From assembly GCA_005881055.1 (NCBI GenBank), contig VBHW01000004.1:7575-15401 (forward strand): a DNA stretch of 7,827 nucleotides, read 5' to 3'. The notes under the pieces are model-generated. The model made no database searches and was not told where the DNA came from. It was given only the letters and a program-made list of their open reading frames with translations. Shown piece by piece: positions 6,331 through 7,827 of this stretch (its first letter is position 1; each line of letters begins with the position of its first letter). The position numbers were made by a program, and so were the translations under genes. This DNA comes from Chloroflexota bacterium. GTDB taxonomy: Bacteria; Chloroflexota; Limnocylindria; Limnocylindrales; CSP1-4.

Positions 6331-6605
6331 GGGATCTCCGGCCGCGGCTCGCCCATCCGGTACACGGCGAGCATCTCGTGGCTGACCGTGTCGCGCACCG
6401 CGTTGAACCAGCGCCGGCAGCCGCCGCTGTGGCTCCAGCGCTCCGCGAAGGGCCCGCGCAGGTTGTCGCGCATGAACAGGTACTCCGCCCATGCAGCGTC
6501 GTCGAGCGCGTCGGGGTCTTCGGGATAGGCCACGTGGGCCTGGCCGCCGTAGTGGAACTCCGTCTCGTCACGGGGCCCGCACCACGGGCACGGGATGAGG
6601 AGCAT
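6327..6605 (-). CDS. soxD: Sarcosine oxidase delta subunit
   Basis: The 92-residue subunit belongs to the SoxD family, a small zinc-binding protein that packs against the alpha subunit. C6 and C9 in IPCPWCG, with H59 and C63 in WSHSGGC, match the three-Cys, one-His zinc site of the family. Other family features are RDETEFHYGGQAHVAYP (12-28) and RWFNAVRDTVSHEMLAVY (65-82). ATG at 6605 comes nine bases after the soxB stop. The ribosome binding site GAGG overlaps that stop and lies seven bases from the ATG. Its own stop overlaps the soxA start as GTGA, so expression of the subunits is likely coupled. The name is unrelated to the sulfur-oxidation soxD. Confidence 0.95.
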   Translation of the reverse strand: MLLIPCPWCGPRDETEFHYGGQAHVAYPEDPDALDDAAWAEYLFMRDNLRGPFAERWSHSGGCRRWFNAVRDTVSHEMLAVYRMGEPRPEIP

Positions 6606-6614
6606 CGCCCAGCC

Positions 6615-7827
6615 TCAGTGCGCGACCGCGGCCGCGCCGTGCTCGTCGATGAGCGCGCCGGTCGTGAACCGCTCGAGCGCGTACGGCGCCGCGAGCGGAT
6701 GCGGTTCGTCGTTCGCGACGGTATGGGCGAGGACCCACCCCGCGGCCGGCGTGGCCTTGAAGCCGCCCGTGCCCCAGCCGGCATTGATGTACAGCCCCGC
6801 GACCGGCGTCCGGCCGATGATCGGCGACGCGTCGGGTGCCACGTCGACGATGCCGGCCCACGTCCGGAGCACGTGGGCGCGGGCGAAGATCGGGAAGAGC
6901 TCGAGCGCGGCGGCCATCTGCCGCTCGATGATGTGGAACGATCCCCGCTGGGCGTACGAGTTGTATGCGTCGATGCCGGCGCCGAGGACGAGCTCGCCCT
7001 TGTGCGCCTGGCTGACGTACACGTGAACGGTGTTCGACATGACGACCGTCGGGTGGATCGGTTCGAGCAGCTCCGAGACGAGCGCCTGGAGCGGGTGGCT
7101 CTGGAGCGGCAGCCGGAAGCCGGCCATCGCCGCGAGGACCGATGTGTGTCCCGCCGCGACGAGCGCGACCCGTTCCGTGGAGATCCGGCCGCGCGAAGTC
7201 GTGAGACCTTCGATGCGGCCATCCCGGATCTCGAGCCCGGTGACCTCGCAGCCCTGGAGCATGTCGACGCCGAGCGCGTCCGCCCCTCGCGCGTACGCCC
7301 AGGCGACGTGGTCGTGCTTGGCGATCCCGCCGCGGGGCTGGAACGTCGCCCCGAGGACCGGATAGCGGACGTCCCGTAAGACGTTGACGATCGGGCAGAT
7401 CCGCCGGACGTCCTCGGGCGAGAGCCATTCCGCGTCGACGCCGTTGAGCCGGTTCGCGTTGACCCGCCGGACGCCCTCCCGGACGTCGCTCACGTTGTGC
7501 GCGAGGTTGAGGACGCCGCGCTGGCTGAACAGGATGTCGTAGTCGAGCTCGGCCGCGAGTCCCTCCCACAGGCGGAGGCTGTGCTCGTAGATCGCGGCGC
7601 TCTCGTCCCAGAGGTAGTTCGAGCGGATGATCGTCGTGTTGCGCGCGACGTTGCCGCCGGCGAGCCAGCCCTTCTCGACGACTGCGACGTTCGTCAGGCC
7701 ATGGTTCCGGGCGAGGTAGTACGCCGTCGCGAGCCCGTGGCCGCCGCCGCCGACGATGACCGCGTCGTACGAGCGCTTCGGATCCGGGTTGCGCCAGAGG
7801 TGCGCCGGATGCTCCGGGAGACCGGCG
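6615..7827 (-). CDS. soxB: Sarcosine oxidase beta subunit (first few codons beyond right edge)
   Basis: The reading frame is open to the right edge and gives 403 residues. Family members are only slightly longer, so just a handful of N-terminal residues are missing. The beta subunit is the flavin-binding catalytic subunit. The FAD Rossmann motif VIVGGGGHGLATAYYLA is at 23-39 of the visible part, followed by VVEKGWLAGGNVARNTTIIRSNYLWDESA (49-77), which is nearly invariant in SoxB. H171 in GGIAKHDHVAWAYARGAD lies where SoxB proteins attach FMN covalently through a histidine (about residue 173-175 in characterised enzymes), so the site appears intact. The C-terminal part has WGTGGFKATPAAGW, the usual flavin-contacting end of the fold. 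It is the first visible gene of the soxBDAG operon. Its promoter, and the glyA gene often found upstream, would lie outside the window. Confidence 0.96.
   Translation of the reverse strand, partial: AGLPEHPAHLWRNPDPKRSYDAVIVGGGGHGLATAYYLARNHGLTNVAVVEKGWLAGGNVARNTTIIRSNYLWDESAAIYEHSLRLWEGLAAELDYDILFSQRGVLNLAHNVSDVREGVRRVNANRLNGVDAEWLSPEDVRRICPIVNVLRDVRYPVLGATFQPRGGIAKHDHVAWAYARGADALGVDMLQGCEVTGLEIRDGRIEGLTTSRGRISTERVALVAAGHTSVLAAMAGFRLPLQSHPLQALVSELLEPIHPTVVMSNTVHVYVSQAHKGELVLGAGIDAYNSYAQRGSFHIIERQMAAALELFPIFARAHVLRTWAGIVDVAPDASPIIGRTPVAGLYINAGWGTGGFKATPAAGWVLAHTVANDEPHPLAAPYALERFTTGALIDEHGAAAVAH

Noticed and set aside
5128..6528. Long plus-strand open frame antisense to soxA and soxD
   Set aside because: The Arg/Asp/Glu/Pro-rich translation mirrors the codons of the opposite strand. 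There is no recognisable domain or ribosome binding site, and soxA/soxD on the other strand are certain.
3476..7222. Very long open frame on the minus strand, out of phase with the sox genes
   Set aside because: Its translation is Arg/Pro/Gly-rich low-complexity sequence and it runs through soxB, soxD and soxA in another frame. Stops are simply rare in such frames at this GC content.
2816..7827. soxABDG read as sulfur-oxidation (Sox thiosulfate) genes
   Set aside because: The proteins have FAD/NAD Rossmann, aminomethyltransferase and SoxD zinc motifs of sarcosine oxidase, and no haem-binding CxxCH motif or thiosulfohydrolase features.

Overview
The window is high-GC bacterial DNA, coding almost wall to wall on the minus strand, with many GTG starts, 4-base GTGA gene overlaps and strong codon-position bias. 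Gene content and the Pro/Ser/Thr-rich lipoprotein style suggest a Chloroflexota- or Actinomycetota-like environmental bacterium, but this assignment is inference only. There is no sign of mobile DNA, CRISPR arrays, tRNA or rRNA genes.

Region 1 (about 7827 down to 2816, minus strand) is a heterotetrameric sarcosine oxidase operon in the order soxB-soxD-soxA-soxG. soxB lacks only its first few codons, which lie past the right edge. The four genes are overlapping or nearly so. The enzyme oxidises sarcosine (N-methylglycine) with O2 and passes the methyl carbon to tetrahydrofolate as 5,10-methylene-THF.

Region 2 (2257 to 2838, plus strand) is a single gene for a small lipoprotein of unknown function. 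Its 3' end runs 23 bases into the 3' end of soxG, tail to tail. Upstream of it is a 380-base divergent intergenic region (1877 to 2256). This holds a good sigma70-type promoter for the minus-strand operon and an unusual density of inverted repeats.

Region 3 (1876 down to 1, minus strand) is a second tightly packed operon. It encodes a MttC/MtgC-type corrinoid protein, a DUF1638 protein, a small protein of the family misleadingly named 'virulence factor', and the N-terminus of a pterin-binding methyltetrahydrofolate:corrinoid methyltransferase that runs off the left edge.

Taken together, the two operons look like a module for stepwise demethylation of methylated amines, with glycine betaine the most likely parent compound. 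A corrinoid carrier would move methyl groups from a substrate to THF, and sarcosine oxidase would remove the last N-methyl group to give glycine. The substrate-specific MttB/MtgB-type methyltransferase is not in the window and would be expected just beyond the left edge or elsewhere. DUF1638 and the 'virulence factor' protein are the least understood parts and the best candidates for new biology.
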